A DNA stretch of 64,000 nucleotides from NCBI RefSeq assembly GCF_006517815.1, contig NZ_CP041198.1, positions 4,154,001 through 4,218,000 of the forward strand. Direction: 5' to 3'. Position 1 is the first letter of the stretch. Each line of letters starts with the position of its first letter. The notes beneath the pieces were generated by a model. The model saw nothing but the letters and a program-made list of their open reading frames with translations. It was not told where the DNA came from and did not search any database. Both the position numbers and the translations under genes were made by a program. Shown here piece after piece: positions 33,636-41,905 of this stretch. The DNA is from Pseudarthrobacter sp. NIBRBAC000502770 (GTDB lineage: Bacteria > Actinomycetota > Actinomycetes > Actinomycetales > Micrococcaceae).

Positions 33636-33842
33636 ATGAAACGCATCGCCCTGCTGAAGGAACGCCAGGCATCCGCCGGCGCCGCGTCCACCGCTACCGG
33701 TTCGCACTGCCCGGCTTCGGGTCTTTGGAGCCCGGACCTGGACCCACACACCGTCCTGTCCTTCTTCGAAGGCCATGTCTTTCCGGCGTTTGACGGCGTG
33801 CCCACCGTATGGCGGCGGCGCAGCCCGGGCACCGCGAACTAG
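33636..33842 (+). CDS. Small TGSHCP-motif protein
   Basis: 68 residues. ATG 33636 has AGGATGG nine bases upstream; an upstream ATG at 33624 has none. The N-terminus is basic (MKRIALLKERQ), then TATGSHCPASGLWSP, FFEGHVFPAFDGVP and W near residue 60. The order TGSHCP, G-x-W, F-x-EG, P-x-x-x-G, W is the same as in the partial gene at 1-234. No membrane segment or secretion signal. Alone between two terminators, so it has its own transcript. Function unknown. Confidence 0.75.
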   Translation: MKRIALLKERQASAGAASTATGSHCPASGLWSPDLDPHTVLSFFEGHVFPAFDGVPTVWRRRSPGTAN

Positions 33843-33858
33843 GGGCGCCTGAAACAGG

Positions 33859-33903
33859 ACTGACCCGCAGCCGGCGCTGGAAAGGTGCCGGCTGCGGGTC
33901 AGT
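33859..33903. terminator. Bidirectional hairpin between small protein and dodecin genes
   Basis: Perfect 17-base arms at 33859-33875 and 33887-33903 enclose an 11-base loop. It lies 16 bp after the plus-strand gene and 9 bp after the minus-strand dodecin stop, so it serves both. Confidence 0.9.
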
Positions 33904-33912
33904 TTGCGTGGC

Positions 33913-34125
33913 CTAGTGTTCTTCCAGCCGGAAACCGATTTTGATGGTCACCTGCCAGTCCGCGATCTTCCCGTCCTCAAGGTGGCCGCGGACCTCCTTC
34001 ACCTCGAACCAGTCGAGGTTCCGCAAGGTCTTGGAGGCTTGGGCAATCCCGTTGCGGACGGCGTCGTCCACTCCCTGGGTAGAGGTGCCGACAATTTCAG
34101 AAATGCTGTAAGTGTGGTTGGACAA
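33913..34125 (-). CDS. Dodecin family protein
   Basis: 70 residues, full length. SNHTYSISEIVGTSTQGVDDAVRN, ASKTLRNLDWFEVKEVRGHL with the flavin-stacking Trp, and the closing beta strand IADWQVTIKIGFRLEE are typical. Dodecins assemble as twelve subunits and store FAD/FMN or CoA. Monocistronic. Confidence 0.95.
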   Translation of the reverse strand: MSNHTYSISEIVGTSTQGVDDAVRNGIAQASKTLRNLDWFEVKEVRGHLEDGKIADWQVTIKIGFRLEEH

Positions 34126-34238
34126 CTTCGCTCCTCGTGATCGTCGATGCTCCCGGTTGCGGGCCGTCCCTGAAGCCTAGTGGGCCTGCGGGAGCGTTGA
34201 ACAGGGTCCCATGGCAACGGGAACCGCGGGCACAGCGG

Positions 34239-34943
34239 CTACTTGGCGTCCAGGACCAGCTGCTTCAGGTCATCGAGCGTTTGCTGCATGTGCGCATCCA
34301 TGGCCTGGCGTGAGCGGGCGGCATCGCGGGACTCCAGCGCTTCGGCGATGTTCTGGTGGTGGCCGATTGCGTGCTCCTGGATTGCCGGAACGGCGGAGGT
34401 CTCGGCCCTGCGCTTTTCCAGGACGCGGTGCAGCGGCTCGAAGAGGACAGAGACGAACACGTTGCCGGAGGCGCGCAGGATGACGTCGTGGAAGGCGAGG
34501 TCGGCTTCCACGAAGGCTGCGACGTCGTTAATGCCATGGGCGGCCTTCATCGCCGCAATGTAGTTGAAGAGGGATGTGATGTCCTCCTCGACAATCCGTC
34601 CGGCCGCCAGTTCGCAGGCGCCCGTTTCGAGCATCCTGCGCAGCTCGATGAGCTGGATGGAGGCATCGGCGTCGTTCTTGCCCTCCGACGCGGCCCGGAG
34701 TACGGCTTCCAGCGAGGCCCAGCGGCTCAAGGGATTGACGAAGGTACCCCTGCCCCGCTCCACGCTGAGGATGCGCTGGGCCTGCAGTGTCTTCATGGCC
34801 TCGCGCACGGTCATGCGGCTGACTTCGTGGCGGGCGCTCAGCTCATGCTCGCCGGGAACGACGGAACCGGGCGGAAACTCGCCTTCGATGATGCGGTCCA
34901 GCAGCTCATCGGCCACCACGCCCACCAGCGACTTCCTTGCCAT
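34239..34943 (-). CDS. FadR-subfamily GntR regulator
   Basis: 234 residues from ATG 34943 (GGGGGG upstream). N-terminal winged HTH: LLDRIIEGEFPPGSVVPGEH, ELSARHEVSRMTVREAMKTL, ERGRGTFV; the C-terminal FCD domain has the metal-binding Asp/His pattern (ADLAFHDVILRASGN, HHQNIAEALESRD). Divergent from the acid-sugar operon and flanked by two TGTCNGACA sites, so it is the likely repressor, released by a sugar acid or its phosphate. Confidence 0.93.
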   Translation of the reverse strand: MARKSLVGVVADELLDRIIEGEFPPGSVVPGEHELSARHEVSRMTVREAMKTLQAQRILSVERGRGTFVNPLSRWASLEAVLRAASEGKNDADASIQLIELRRMLETGACELAAGRIVEEDITSLFNYIAAMKAAHGINDVAAFVEADLAFHDVILRASGNVFVSVLFEPLHRVLEKRRAETSAVPAIQEHAIGHHQNIAEALESRDAARSRQAMDAHMQQTLDDLKQLVLDAK

Positions 34944-34984
34944 GTTCCCCCCGATCACTCTGTCCGGCCGACTCCTGGCGGATA

Positions 34985-35059
34985 TGTCAGACAAGTGTAC
35001 TTGCGCGTCCGTATGCCGTGTGCCACACTAATTTTCGAATGCAAGATGTCTGACATCTT
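34985..35059. promoter_or_regulatory. Two FadR/GntR-type operators
   Basis: TGTCAGACA (34985-34993) and TGTCTGACA (35047-35055) have the same layout. The second lies in a larger perfect palindrome, AAGATGTC-T-GACATCTT (35043-35059). They are 62 bp apart centre to centre, one near each divergent start (gntR at 34943, kinase at 35116). Confidence 0.85.
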
Positions 35060-35115
35060 ACAGTTTTCTTTACATCAGGATCCGCGAGCCGGATCGCTAC
35101 ACAACGGAGTGCACT

Positions 35116-36612
35116 GTGACGCATGAAGCAGACGTTCTGGCCGCCTATCCGGCAGACCTCGAGATTCCCGCCGGGCTGGTTGCTGCCACGCTGGCCGCTT
35201 CCAACGCGGACGTTCCCCGCGTCCTGGTAGTGCTCGACGACGACCCCACAGGCACGCAGTCCGTGGCTGACCTGCCGGTACTCACCCGCTGGGACGTGGA
35301 AGATTTCACCTGGGCCTTCGGCCAGGGCAAGCCCGCCGTGTATGTCCTGACCAACACCCGCAGCCTCGACCCGGCCGAGGCTGCAGCCCGCAACGAGGAA
35401 GTGGTCCGCAACGCGCTTGAAGCGGCAGGTTCGGCGGAGTCCGCCGGTTCCGGTCTTCGGCTGGGATTCGTCAGCCGGAGCGATTCCACCCTCCGCGGCC
35501 ACTTCCCCCTGGAGCCGGACGTCATCGCAGCCACGGTTGCCGAAGTCAGCGGCGAAAAGACCGACGGCGTCGTCCTGGTCCCCGCCTTCCCCGACGCCGG
35601 CCGGCTCACCATTGGCGGCGTCCATTACATGCGCGGCACCGGTGACGCGGCGGGAACCCTGGTCCCCGTCTCCGAGACGGAGTTCGCCAAGGACGCCTCC
35701 TTCGGCTTCACTACGTCCGTCATGGCCGACTACATCGCAGAGAAGTCACAGGGCCGGTTCCCGGCAGACTCCGTGATCGTCCTGGACCTGAACATCATCC
35801 GTGCAGGTGCCTCCGCGCAGGACCCGGCCATCTCCGCCAAGGCGATCGCCGATGCCATCGAGCCGGCCACCGATTCCACCCCCATCGTCGCGGACATTGT
35901 CACCGAGAACGACTTCCGCGCGCTGGCCCTGGGCCTGGAAGAAGCCGAGCGCCGCGGGAAGAAGCTCCTGTACCGCGTTGGCCCGCCGTTCGTCCGCGGC
36001 CGCATCGGCCAGGAAGTACGCACCGCACTCACGGCCGGGGAGGCCTACGCCGGCAACACCCCGTCCGGGGCCGGCGGCCTGATCGTGGTGGGCTCGCACG
36101 TCGGCGTCACCACGCGCCAGCTCAACGTCCTCACCGCGGAGCACGGCTCCGCGCGGATCATTGAGATCGACGTCGAGAAGCTCCTCGGTGCCGAACCGGA
36201 CGCTAAAGCCCACCTGGACCAGACCGTGGACGCCGTCGTCGAGGCCCTCCACGCCGGGGACGTCATCGTCCACACCAGCCGCCTGCTGATCAAGACCGAC
36301 GACCCCGCCGAAAGCCTGCGGATCGCCCGTACGGTGTCCGCCGCCGTCGTCGCCGTGGTCAACCGGACCCTGAAGACCTTCCCGCCGCGGTTCGTCATCG
36401 CCAAGGGCGGCATCACGTCCTCGGACGTCGCAGCCCACGGACTGGAAATCCGCCACGCGATCGTGCGCGGACCCATGCTGCCCGGCATCGTCAGCCTCTG
36501 GGAGCCCGTGGACGGTCCCGCCAAGGGCATCCCGTACATCGTCTTCGCCGGCAACGTGGGCGACGACGATTCCCTGGCCCAGGTCACCCGCAAGCTCAGC
36601 AGTACTTTCTAG
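35116..36612 (+). CDS. otnK: Four-carbon acid-sugar kinase (DUF1537, OtnK-like)
   Basis: 498 residues. GTG start with GGAG six bases upstream. N-terminal domain contains VLVVLDDDPTGTQSVADLPV and the SRSDSTLRGHFPLE substrate loop; the C-terminal nucleotide domain contains GLIVVGSHVGVTTRQLN and KGGITSSDVAAHGL with the glycine loop of the DUF1537 family. Enzymes of this group phosphorylate 2- or 3-oxo-tetronates at C4 with ATP. First gene of an operon with an LtnD-type dehydrogenase, GntP permease and class II aldolase. The gene symbol is by family; substrate may differ because the usual OtnC/OtnI partners are absent. Confidence 0.87.
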   Translation: MTHEADVLAAYPADLEIPAGLVAATLAASNADVPRVLVVLDDDPTGTQSVADLPVLTRWDVEDFTWAFGQGKPAVYVLTNTRSLDPAEAAARNEEVVRNALEAAGSAESAGSGLRLGFVSRSDSTLRGHFPLEPDVIAATVAEVSGEKTDGVVLVPAFPDAGRLTIGGVHYMRGTGDAAGTLVPVSETEFAKDASFGFTTSVMADYIAEKSQGRFPADSVIVLDLNIIRAGASAQDPAISAKAIADAIEPATDSTPIVADIVTENDFRALALGLEEAERRGKKLLYRVGPPFVRGRIGQEVRTALTAGEAYAGNTPSGAGGLIVVGSHVGVTTRQLNVLTAEHGSARIIEIDVEKLLGAEPDAKAHLDQTVDAVVEALHAGDVIVHTSRLLIKTDDPAESLRIARTVSAAVVAVVNRTLKTFPPRFVIAKGGITSSDVAAHGLEIRHAIVRGPMLPGIVSLWEPVDGPAKGIPYIVFAGNVGDDDSLAQVTRKLSSTF

Positions 36613-36642
36613 AAGCCCCGCAAGAATTCAATGGAGAACACC

Positions 36643-37542
36643 ATGACCAGCAACTACACCGTCACCGTCCTAGGCCTCGGGGCCATGGGCCTGCCCATGG
36701 CCACCCGCCTGGCTTCCCAGCTGACCGTCCACGGCTTCGACATCGCCGAGCCCCGCCTGGAGCTGGCCCGGGAAGCCGGGATTGCCACCTTCACCACAGC
36801 CCGGGAAGCCGCCAAGGGTGCCGACGCCGTCCTCCTGGCAGTCCGCAACGGCGAGCAGCTCAACGACGTCCTCTTCGGCGAGAACGGCGTGGCCTCCGTG
36901 CTGGAGCCCGGCGCCGTGGTGATCCTTGGCAGCACGGTGGGCACCGACGCCATCCCCGCCACCGTGGCCAAGCTGGCCGAATACGGCGTGGACCTGGTGG
37001 ATGCCCCGCTCTCCGGCGGTCCCAAGCGCGCCGGTGAAGGCGACCTGCTGATCGTCGTGGGTGCTTCCCCCGAAGCCCGGGAAAAGGCCGCGCCCGCCCT
37101 GGACCTGCTCGCCTCCACGCTTACCGTGGTGGGCGACAACCCCGGCGACGGCCAAGCGCTGAAGACGGTCAACCAGCTCCTGTGCGGCGTCCACATTGCC
37201 GCCGCTGCCGAGGCCCTGGCCCTTGCCGACGCCCTGGGGCTGGACCAGGCCAAGACCCTCGCCGCCCTGGAAGCAGGCGCGGCAGGTTCCTTCATGCTCT
37301 CCAACCGCGGCCCGCGCATCCTCGAGGCCTACGACGAGGAAGGCGCCGAGGTGCTGTCCCGCCTGGACATCTTCGTCAAGGACATGGGCATCGTGGGCAA
37401 GGCCACCCGCGCCGCAGGCCTGGCAGCCCCCGTTGCCGCCGCCGCCGAACAGCTCTACCTGCTGGGCCAGGCCCAGGGCCTCGCCGCCGCCGATGACTCC
37501 GCCGTCATCAAGGTGGTCGCGCCGGCAAAGCGCACCAAGTAG
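36643..37542 (+). CDS. ltnD: NAD(P)-dependent 3-hydroxyisobutyrate/L-threonate dehydrogenase-like
   Basis: 299 residues; ATG 36643 is preceded by GGAG, and an ATG at 36631 is in frame but less suitable. Rossmann loop VLGLGAMGLPMATRL, substrate loop DAPLSGGPKRAGEGDLLIVVG and the catalytic Lys in KTVNQLLCGVHIAAAAEAL identify the beta-hydroxyacid dehydrogenase family, LtnD branch. In threonate pathways LtnD makes the 2-oxo-tetronate used by the kinase. A 184-bp gap with a long hairpin separates it from gntP. Confidence 0.85.
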   Translation: MTSNYTVTVLGLGAMGLPMATRLASQLTVHGFDIAEPRLELAREAGIATFTTAREAAKGADAVLLAVRNGEQLNDVLFGENGVASVLEPGAVVILGSTVGTDAIPATVAKLAEYGVDLVDAPLSGGPKRAGEGDLLIVVGASPEAREKAAPALDLLASTLTVVGDNPGDGQALKTVNQLLCGVHIAAAAEALALADALGLDQAKTLAALEAGAAGSFMLSNRGPRILEAYDEEGAEVLSRLDIFVKDMGIVGKATRAAGLAAPVAAAAEQLYLLGQAQGLAAADDSAVIKVVAPAKRTK

Positions 37543-37588
37543 CCCAGCGCACCTGATAAGCCACCCTCCTGCCCTTGCGGCAAAAGGT

Positions 37589-37622
37589 ACGACGACGGCG
37601 GTCCCCCCTCCGCCGTCGTCGT
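37589..37622 (+). terminator. Strong hairpin in the ltnD-gntP gap
   Basis: Perfect 13-base arms ACGACGACGGCGG (37589-37601) and CCGCCGTCGTCGT (37610-37622) enclose TCCCCCCT. No T-run follows. It may stop or slow part of the transcription, or protect the upstream mRNA from 3' decay, so kinase/dehydrogenase and permease/aldolase could be made in different amounts. Confidence 0.7.
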
Positions 37623-37726
37623 CCCTCCCAGCGCTGCCGGCGCAGTCCCGCAACGTTTATCCCCACCCCACCATTCCCTGATGCCGCCCTGCCCCGGGAC
37701 CGGCACGTCAAAGGAGACATCCCCCT

Positions 37727-39193
37727 GTGAACCACCTGATGAACCCGCTGCTGCAGCGGGCGGCCGATGCCCCGGCCATCAAGCCCGCCGTTGAGCTGGG
37801 CACCCCGGTACTGCTCACCATCGCAGCGGTGGGCATCGCCATCCTGCTGGTGATGATCATCCGCTTCAAGGTCCAGGCCTTCGTGGCCCTGCTGACGGTC
37901 AGCATTCTGGTGGCCGTCGCCGCCACCATTCCGCTGCAGGACATCTTCACTGTGGTCTCCAGCGGTGTGGGCAGCACCATGGGCAAGGTCGCCATCCTGA
38001 TTGCGCTCGGCGCAGTACTGGGCCGCATGATCGAGGTGTCCGGCGGTGTCCAGTCCCTCGCCGACCATTTCACCCGCAAGCTCGGGGCCCGCCGCGTGGC
38101 CGTGGCGCTGACCGCCGTCGGCTTCCTGGTGGCCATTCCCGTCTTCTTCGAGGTGGGCATCATCGTGCTGGTGCCTATCGTGTACGCCTTCGCCAAGATC
38201 GCCAAGGTGCACCCGGTCAAGTTTGGGCTGCCCATGGCCGGCATCATGCTCTCCATCCACGTGGCTGTCCCGCCGCACCCGGGAATCGTTGCCGGCGCGG
38301 GCGTCCTCGGCGCCGACATCGGACTGATCGCGCTGATCTCGCTCCTGATCTGCGTGCCGCTGGGCTTCCTGTCCTACTGGGTGGCTTCCATCATGAACCG
38401 CAAGGACTACGAACTGCTGCCCGCGGTGAAGACCCAGATTGAAGAGTTCGGTTCCAAGTCACTGGTCAAGGTAGGCCACGACGGTCCCGGCGCCGCCGCC
38501 GTCGCACCGCCGCGCCCCGGCCTGATTATCTTCCTGATCGCAGCGCCCATCGTGCAGATCCTGCTTGGCACCGTGGGCACGCTCGTCATCCCCAAGTCCG
38601 ATCCGCTGTACGGCCTCGCTTCCTTCATCGGCAACCCCTTCCTGGCCCTGCTGGTGGCCGTGGCGCTGTCCTTCTTCCTGCTGGCTGTCCGCCGCGGCTG
38701 GTCCTTCAAGGAAACCGGCGAAATCTTCGAGGGCTCCCTGCCCCCCATCGCCTCGATCCTGATGGTGGTGGCCGCCGGCGGCGTGTTCGGCAACGTCCTG
38801 CAGGTTTCCGGCATCGGCGGCGCCCTCTCCAAGACCCTGGACACCCTCGGTGTGCCGCTGCTGCTCCTTGGCTTCATCATCTCGCTGGCCCTTCGCGCTG
38901 CCCAGGGTTCAGCCACCGTGGCCATCGTGACCACCACCGGCCTGCTGTCCGCCGCGGTCAGCGGCGGGGGCTACAGCCCGGCCCAGATCGCCGTGATCGT
39001 CATCGCCATCGGTTTCGGTGCCCTTGGCCTGTCCCATGTGACGGACGCCGGCTTCTGGGTCGTAGTCCGGTACTACGGCCTGACGGTGTCCGACGGCCTC
39101 AAGACCTGGACCGTCCTGACCACCATCCTGGGCCTGGCCGGCTTCGCGCTGACCTTCGTGGCCTGGATCCTGGTGGGAGGCCTGGGCGCCTGA
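37727..39193 (+). CDS. GntP-family sugar-acid permease
   Basis: 488 residues with about 12-13 hydrophobic segments. GTG start with AAAGGAGA nine bases upstream. Landmarks are IIRFKVQAFVALLTVS, GSTMGKVAILIALGAVLGRM, GIPVFFEVGIIV-like IPVFFEVGIIVLVPIVYAF, HPGIVAGAGVLGAD and AAQGSATVAIVTTTGLL, all typical of GntP/GntT/YgbN symporters for gluconate and related acids. It imports the substrate of this operon. Overlaps the aldolase start by one base (TGATG). Confidence 0.93.
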   Translation: MNHLMNPLLQRAADAPAIKPAVELGTPVLLTIAAVGIAILLVMIIRFKVQAFVALLTVSILVAVAATIPLQDIFTVVSSGVGSTMGKVAILIALGAVLGRMIEVSGGVQSLADHFTRKLGARRVAVALTAVGFLVAIPVFFEVGIIVLVPIVYAFAKIAKVHPVKFGLPMAGIMLSIHVAVPPHPGIVAGAGVLGADIGLIALISLLICVPLGFLSYWVASIMNRKDYELLPAVKTQIEEFGSKSLVKVGHDGPGAAAVAPPRPGLIIFLIAAPIVQILLGTVGTLVIPKSDPLYGLASFIGNPFLALLVAVALSFFLLAVRRGWSFKETGEIFEGSLPPIASILMVVAAGGVFGNVLQVSGIGGALSKTLDTLGVPLLLLGFIISLALRAAQGSATVAIVTTTGLLSAAVSGGGYSPAQIAVIVIAIGFGALGLSHVTDAGFWVVVRYYGLTVSDGLKTWTVLTTILGLAGFALTFVAWILVGGLGA

Positions 39194-40044
39194 TGCATAC
39201 CCGACTGGACCACTTGGTCACCTCCGCCCTCCAGCAGGGCTCCGCCGTGCCGGCCTTCACCTGCTACGACTTCACCACCGCGCTGGCAGTGGTGGCCGCC
39301 GCCGAGGAATCCGGCCGGGGCGTGATCCTGCTGGTGGCCCCCAAGACTGCCGCCACCCCGAATGGACTCCGCCTTATTGCCGCCCTCCGGGGCCTGGCGG
39401 ATTCTGCCGCCGTGCCGGTCGCCTTGCAGCTGGACCACGCTTCAGACCTGAAAGTCATGGCCGAAGCCGTCGCGGCAGGGGCGGATTCCGTCCTCGCCGA
39501 CGGTTCGTCCCTCCCGTATGAGGACAACATTGCGCTGGTCCGGGCGGCCCGGGCCCTCCTGGGCGCAGACGTGGTGCTCGAGGCGGAGCTGGGCGGCCTG
39601 GCAGGGGACGAGGACCGTGCTTTCGAGCCCGGCCAGTCCGGCGTCGACGTGGCGGGCCTGACCGACTCCGCGCAGGTGGAGGACTTCGTGTCCCGCACCG
39701 GCGCGGAACTGCTGGCCGTCGCCGTGGGCAACGTCCATGGCAAGTACAAGGGCGAGCCCAGGCTGCGCTGGGACGTTCTGCAGGACATCGCGGCGCGGAT
39801 CCACATCCCGCTGGTGCTGCACGGTGCCTCCGGCATCCCGGCCGAAGAACTGGTCAAAGCCGCGGCCATGAACGTGGGCAAGGTCAACTTCAACACCGAA
39901 CTGCGGACCGGCGTGCTGGCCACCCTCCAGGACCAGCTTCCCGCCCACCGCGCCGACGGTGAAAACCTCCAGGGCCTGCTGGCGCTGTGGAACCAGTCGG
40001 CGAAGGGGTTTGCCGGCACCACGCTGGCCACGCTGGCGCGATAG
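39193..40044 (+). CDS. Class II ketose-bisphosphate-type aldolase
   Basis: 283 residues, FbaA/GatY/KbaY family. Zinc ligands are recognisable in VALQLDHASDL, LEAELGGLAGDED, AVGNVHGKYKGEP and LVLHGASGIPAE, and the phosphate/DHAP loop in KVNFNTELRTG. It should cleave a phosphorylated keto compound to dihydroxyacetone phosphate and an aldehyde. Translationally coupled with the permease. Standard tetronate operons use an OtnC-type decarboxylating aldolase instead; this gene suggests a different, perhaps longer, sugar-acid substrate. Confidence 0.88.
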   Translation: MHTRLDHLVTSALQQGSAVPAFTCYDFTTALAVVAAAEESGRGVILLVAPKTAATPNGLRLIAALRGLADSAAVPVALQLDHASDLKVMAEAVAAGADSVLADGSSLPYEDNIALVRAARALLGADVVLEAELGGLAGDEDRAFEPGQSGVDVAGLTDSAQVEDFVSRTGAELLAVAVGNVHGKYKGEPRLRWDVLQDIAARIHIPLVLHGASGIPAEELVKAAAMNVGKVNFNTELRTGVLATLQDQLPAHRADGENLQGLLALWNQSAKGFAGTTLATLAR

Positions 40045-40080
40045 GACAGTCGCGGTGAGGGGGGAGGCTAGGATCGAGCC

Positions 40081-40485
40081 ATGATCCTGGCCTCCCTTCT
40101 TTTTGCCTTCCTCGCCGGCGCGCTGCACGTCTTCATCTTCACCATGGAGTCCCTCACCTGGACCCGGCCCGCCACGTGGAAACGGTTCGGGGTCGCCTCC
40201 CAGCCGGACGCCGAAACCACCAAGTCCCTGGCGTACAACCAAGGCTTCTACAACCTGTTCCTGGCCATTGGGGCCTTGACCGGCGTGGGCCTTGTGGCTT
40301 TCGCCGGTGCCGGATCGGCGCAGGCCGTGGCAGGCTGGACCCTCATCTTCAGCTGCTGCGGCTCCATGCTGCTGGCGGCCGCCGTCCTGGCGCTCACCGG
40401 ACGCAAGTACCTCCGCGCGGCCGCAACCCAAGGCACCACGCCGCTGCTCGCCGTCGTACTCGGACTGCTGGCAGTGCTGCAATAG
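40081..40485 (+). CDS. DUF1304 membrane protein
   Basis: 134 residues with four hydrophobic segments. The N-terminus LASLLFAFLAGALHVFIFTM, ESLTWTRPATWKRFG and AYNQGFYNLFLAIGAL are diagnostic for DUF1304 (EpmC-like small membrane proteins). The function of the family is unknown. It lies 36 bp after the aldolase gene and may be transcribed with it, but it is a common stand-alone gene elsewhere. Confidence 0.88.
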   Translation: MILASLLFAFLAGALHVFIFTMESLTWTRPATWKRFGVASQPDAETTKSLAYNQGFYNLFLAIGALTGVGLVAFAGAGSAQAVAGWTLIFSCCGSMLLAAAVLALTGRKYLRAAATQGTTPLLAVVLGLLAVLQ

Positions 40486-40570
40486 CGGCAGAAGGGACGG
40501 AAGTCCTCAAACCGGGCAGGTAACGGGGGCACAATAGAGCCGTGGGCAGCGTCGAATCGTTGCAGGTCCC

Positions 40571-41890
40571 ATGCGCAGCACCGTAGGGCGGGGGACAGGA
40601 ACCGGGGCGGACACGGCGGACCGTGATCCGGCGATCGACCTTGTCCGCTTCGTCTGCCTGGCATTGGTGGTGGTGGGGCATTCCATGATGGTCAGTCCGG
40701 TCCTCCACCCGGACGGGACCGTGACAACGGAGAACACCCTTGGCGACCAGGACTGGTTTGTCCCGGTCATCTGGATCTTCATGGTGATGCCCCTGTTCTT
40801 CGTTACCGGGGGTGTGACCGGGCTGCAGTCCTGGCGCCGGCTGAAGGCGCGGGGCGGGACGGCGGCCCAGTTCCTCCGTGCACGGCTCCTGCGCCTGGTC
40901 CGTCCGGCCACTGCGCTGCTCGCGGCGATGGTCCTGGGACTGTCCTTGGCCCGTGCCCTCGGGGTGGACCAGCAGGTGGTCCAGCTCATGGCCACCGGCG
41001 CCGGCATGCCGCTGTGGTTCCTGGCGGCGTACCTCGCGGCGCAGTTGAACATTCCGGTCCTGGCGGCGCTCCATGCGCGTTCCCCCTGGCTGGCGCTCGG
41101 TCTGCTCCTCGGCCTCGTGGTTGCCGTGGATTGCCTCCGGGAGGCGCTGCCGAACCTTGCCTACGCGAACCTGGTGTTCGTCTGGTGCGCAGTGCAGCAA
41201 CTGGGCTTCCTGGCGGCCGACGGCTGGACGGCCCGGCTTTCCCGTTCCGGCCTGCTGGCCATCGCGCTGGCAGCAAACCTTGCGTTGGGCTTAGTGACGG
41301 GGCTGGGGCTGTACACCGGCAACATGCTGGTGAACCTCAATCCACCCAACCTCACCCTGGTCCTCTTGGGCGTTTCCCAGCTGGCCGTGATGGAACTGGC
41401 ACGGCCTGTCCTGGCGGCGCTCGCCGAGGTCCGCTGGATTGGCCGCCTCGTGGCCATGGCGGGCAGCCGGTCCCTGACGGTGTACCTGTGGCACCTGCCG
41501 TTGCTGGGCGCAATGTCGGGGTTGCTGCTCCTGGTGCCGTTTCCCAAGCCCGGCGCCGGCACCGCCGCATGGTGGTGGTCACGGCCCCTGGTGGTGCTGG
41601 CGCTGGTCATCCTGCTCCTGCCGGTGGCCGTAGCCTTCGGCCGCCTGGAGGACCGGACGACGCCGGCCGCCACCATCCGCTGCCGGCCCGCCATGGCGGG
41701 GGCCGCCGTCGTGGTGGTCTTCATCCCGGTGGCCGATGCCGCGCTCAGCGGACTGTCGCTGGGACTGCTGGCAGCCGGAACAGTGTGTTTCTCGGTGGCC
41801 CTCCTGTTGCTGCGGGGTTCACCGCTGGGCCGCCGGCGGGCATTCCGGCGCCGCCATGGCCGATGGACCATTGCCAGCGGACTGAAGTAG
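40571..41890 (+). CDS. Acyltransferase 3 family membrane protein
   Basis: 439 residues with ten to eleven hydrophobic segments. AIDLVRFVCLALVVVGHSMM near residue 20 is the AT3 first-helix signature with the conserved Arg and His; YLWHLPLLGAMSG near residue 300 and LDW-like FVPVIWIFMVMPLFFVTGG also fit. Such proteins transfer acyl groups to cell-surface carbohydrates or lipids. The substrate is unknown. Alone, 16 bp before a small GNAT gene on the same strand. Confidence 0.85.
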   Translation: MRSTVGRGTGTGADTADRDPAIDLVRFVCLALVVVGHSMMVSPVLHPDGTVTTENTLGDQDWFVPVIWIFMVMPLFFVTGGVTGLQSWRRLKARGGTAAQFLRARLLRLVRPATALLAAMVLGLSLARALGVDQQVVQLMATGAGMPLWFLAAYLAAQLNIPVLAALHARSPWLALGLLLGLVVAVDCLREALPNLAYANLVFVWCAVQQLGFLAADGWTARLSRSGLLAIALAANLALGLVTGLGLYTGNMLVNLNPPNLTLVLLGVSQLAVMELARPVLAALAEVRWIGRLVAMAGSRSLTVYLWHLPLLGAMSGLLLLVPFPKPGAGTAAWWWSRPLVVLALVILLLPVAVAFGRLEDRTTPAATIRCRPAMAGAAVVVVFIPVADAALSGLSLGLLAAGTVCFSVALLLLRGSPLGRRRAFRRRHGRWTIASGLK

Positions 41891-41905
41891 TGCCAGTGTC
41901 GAAGC

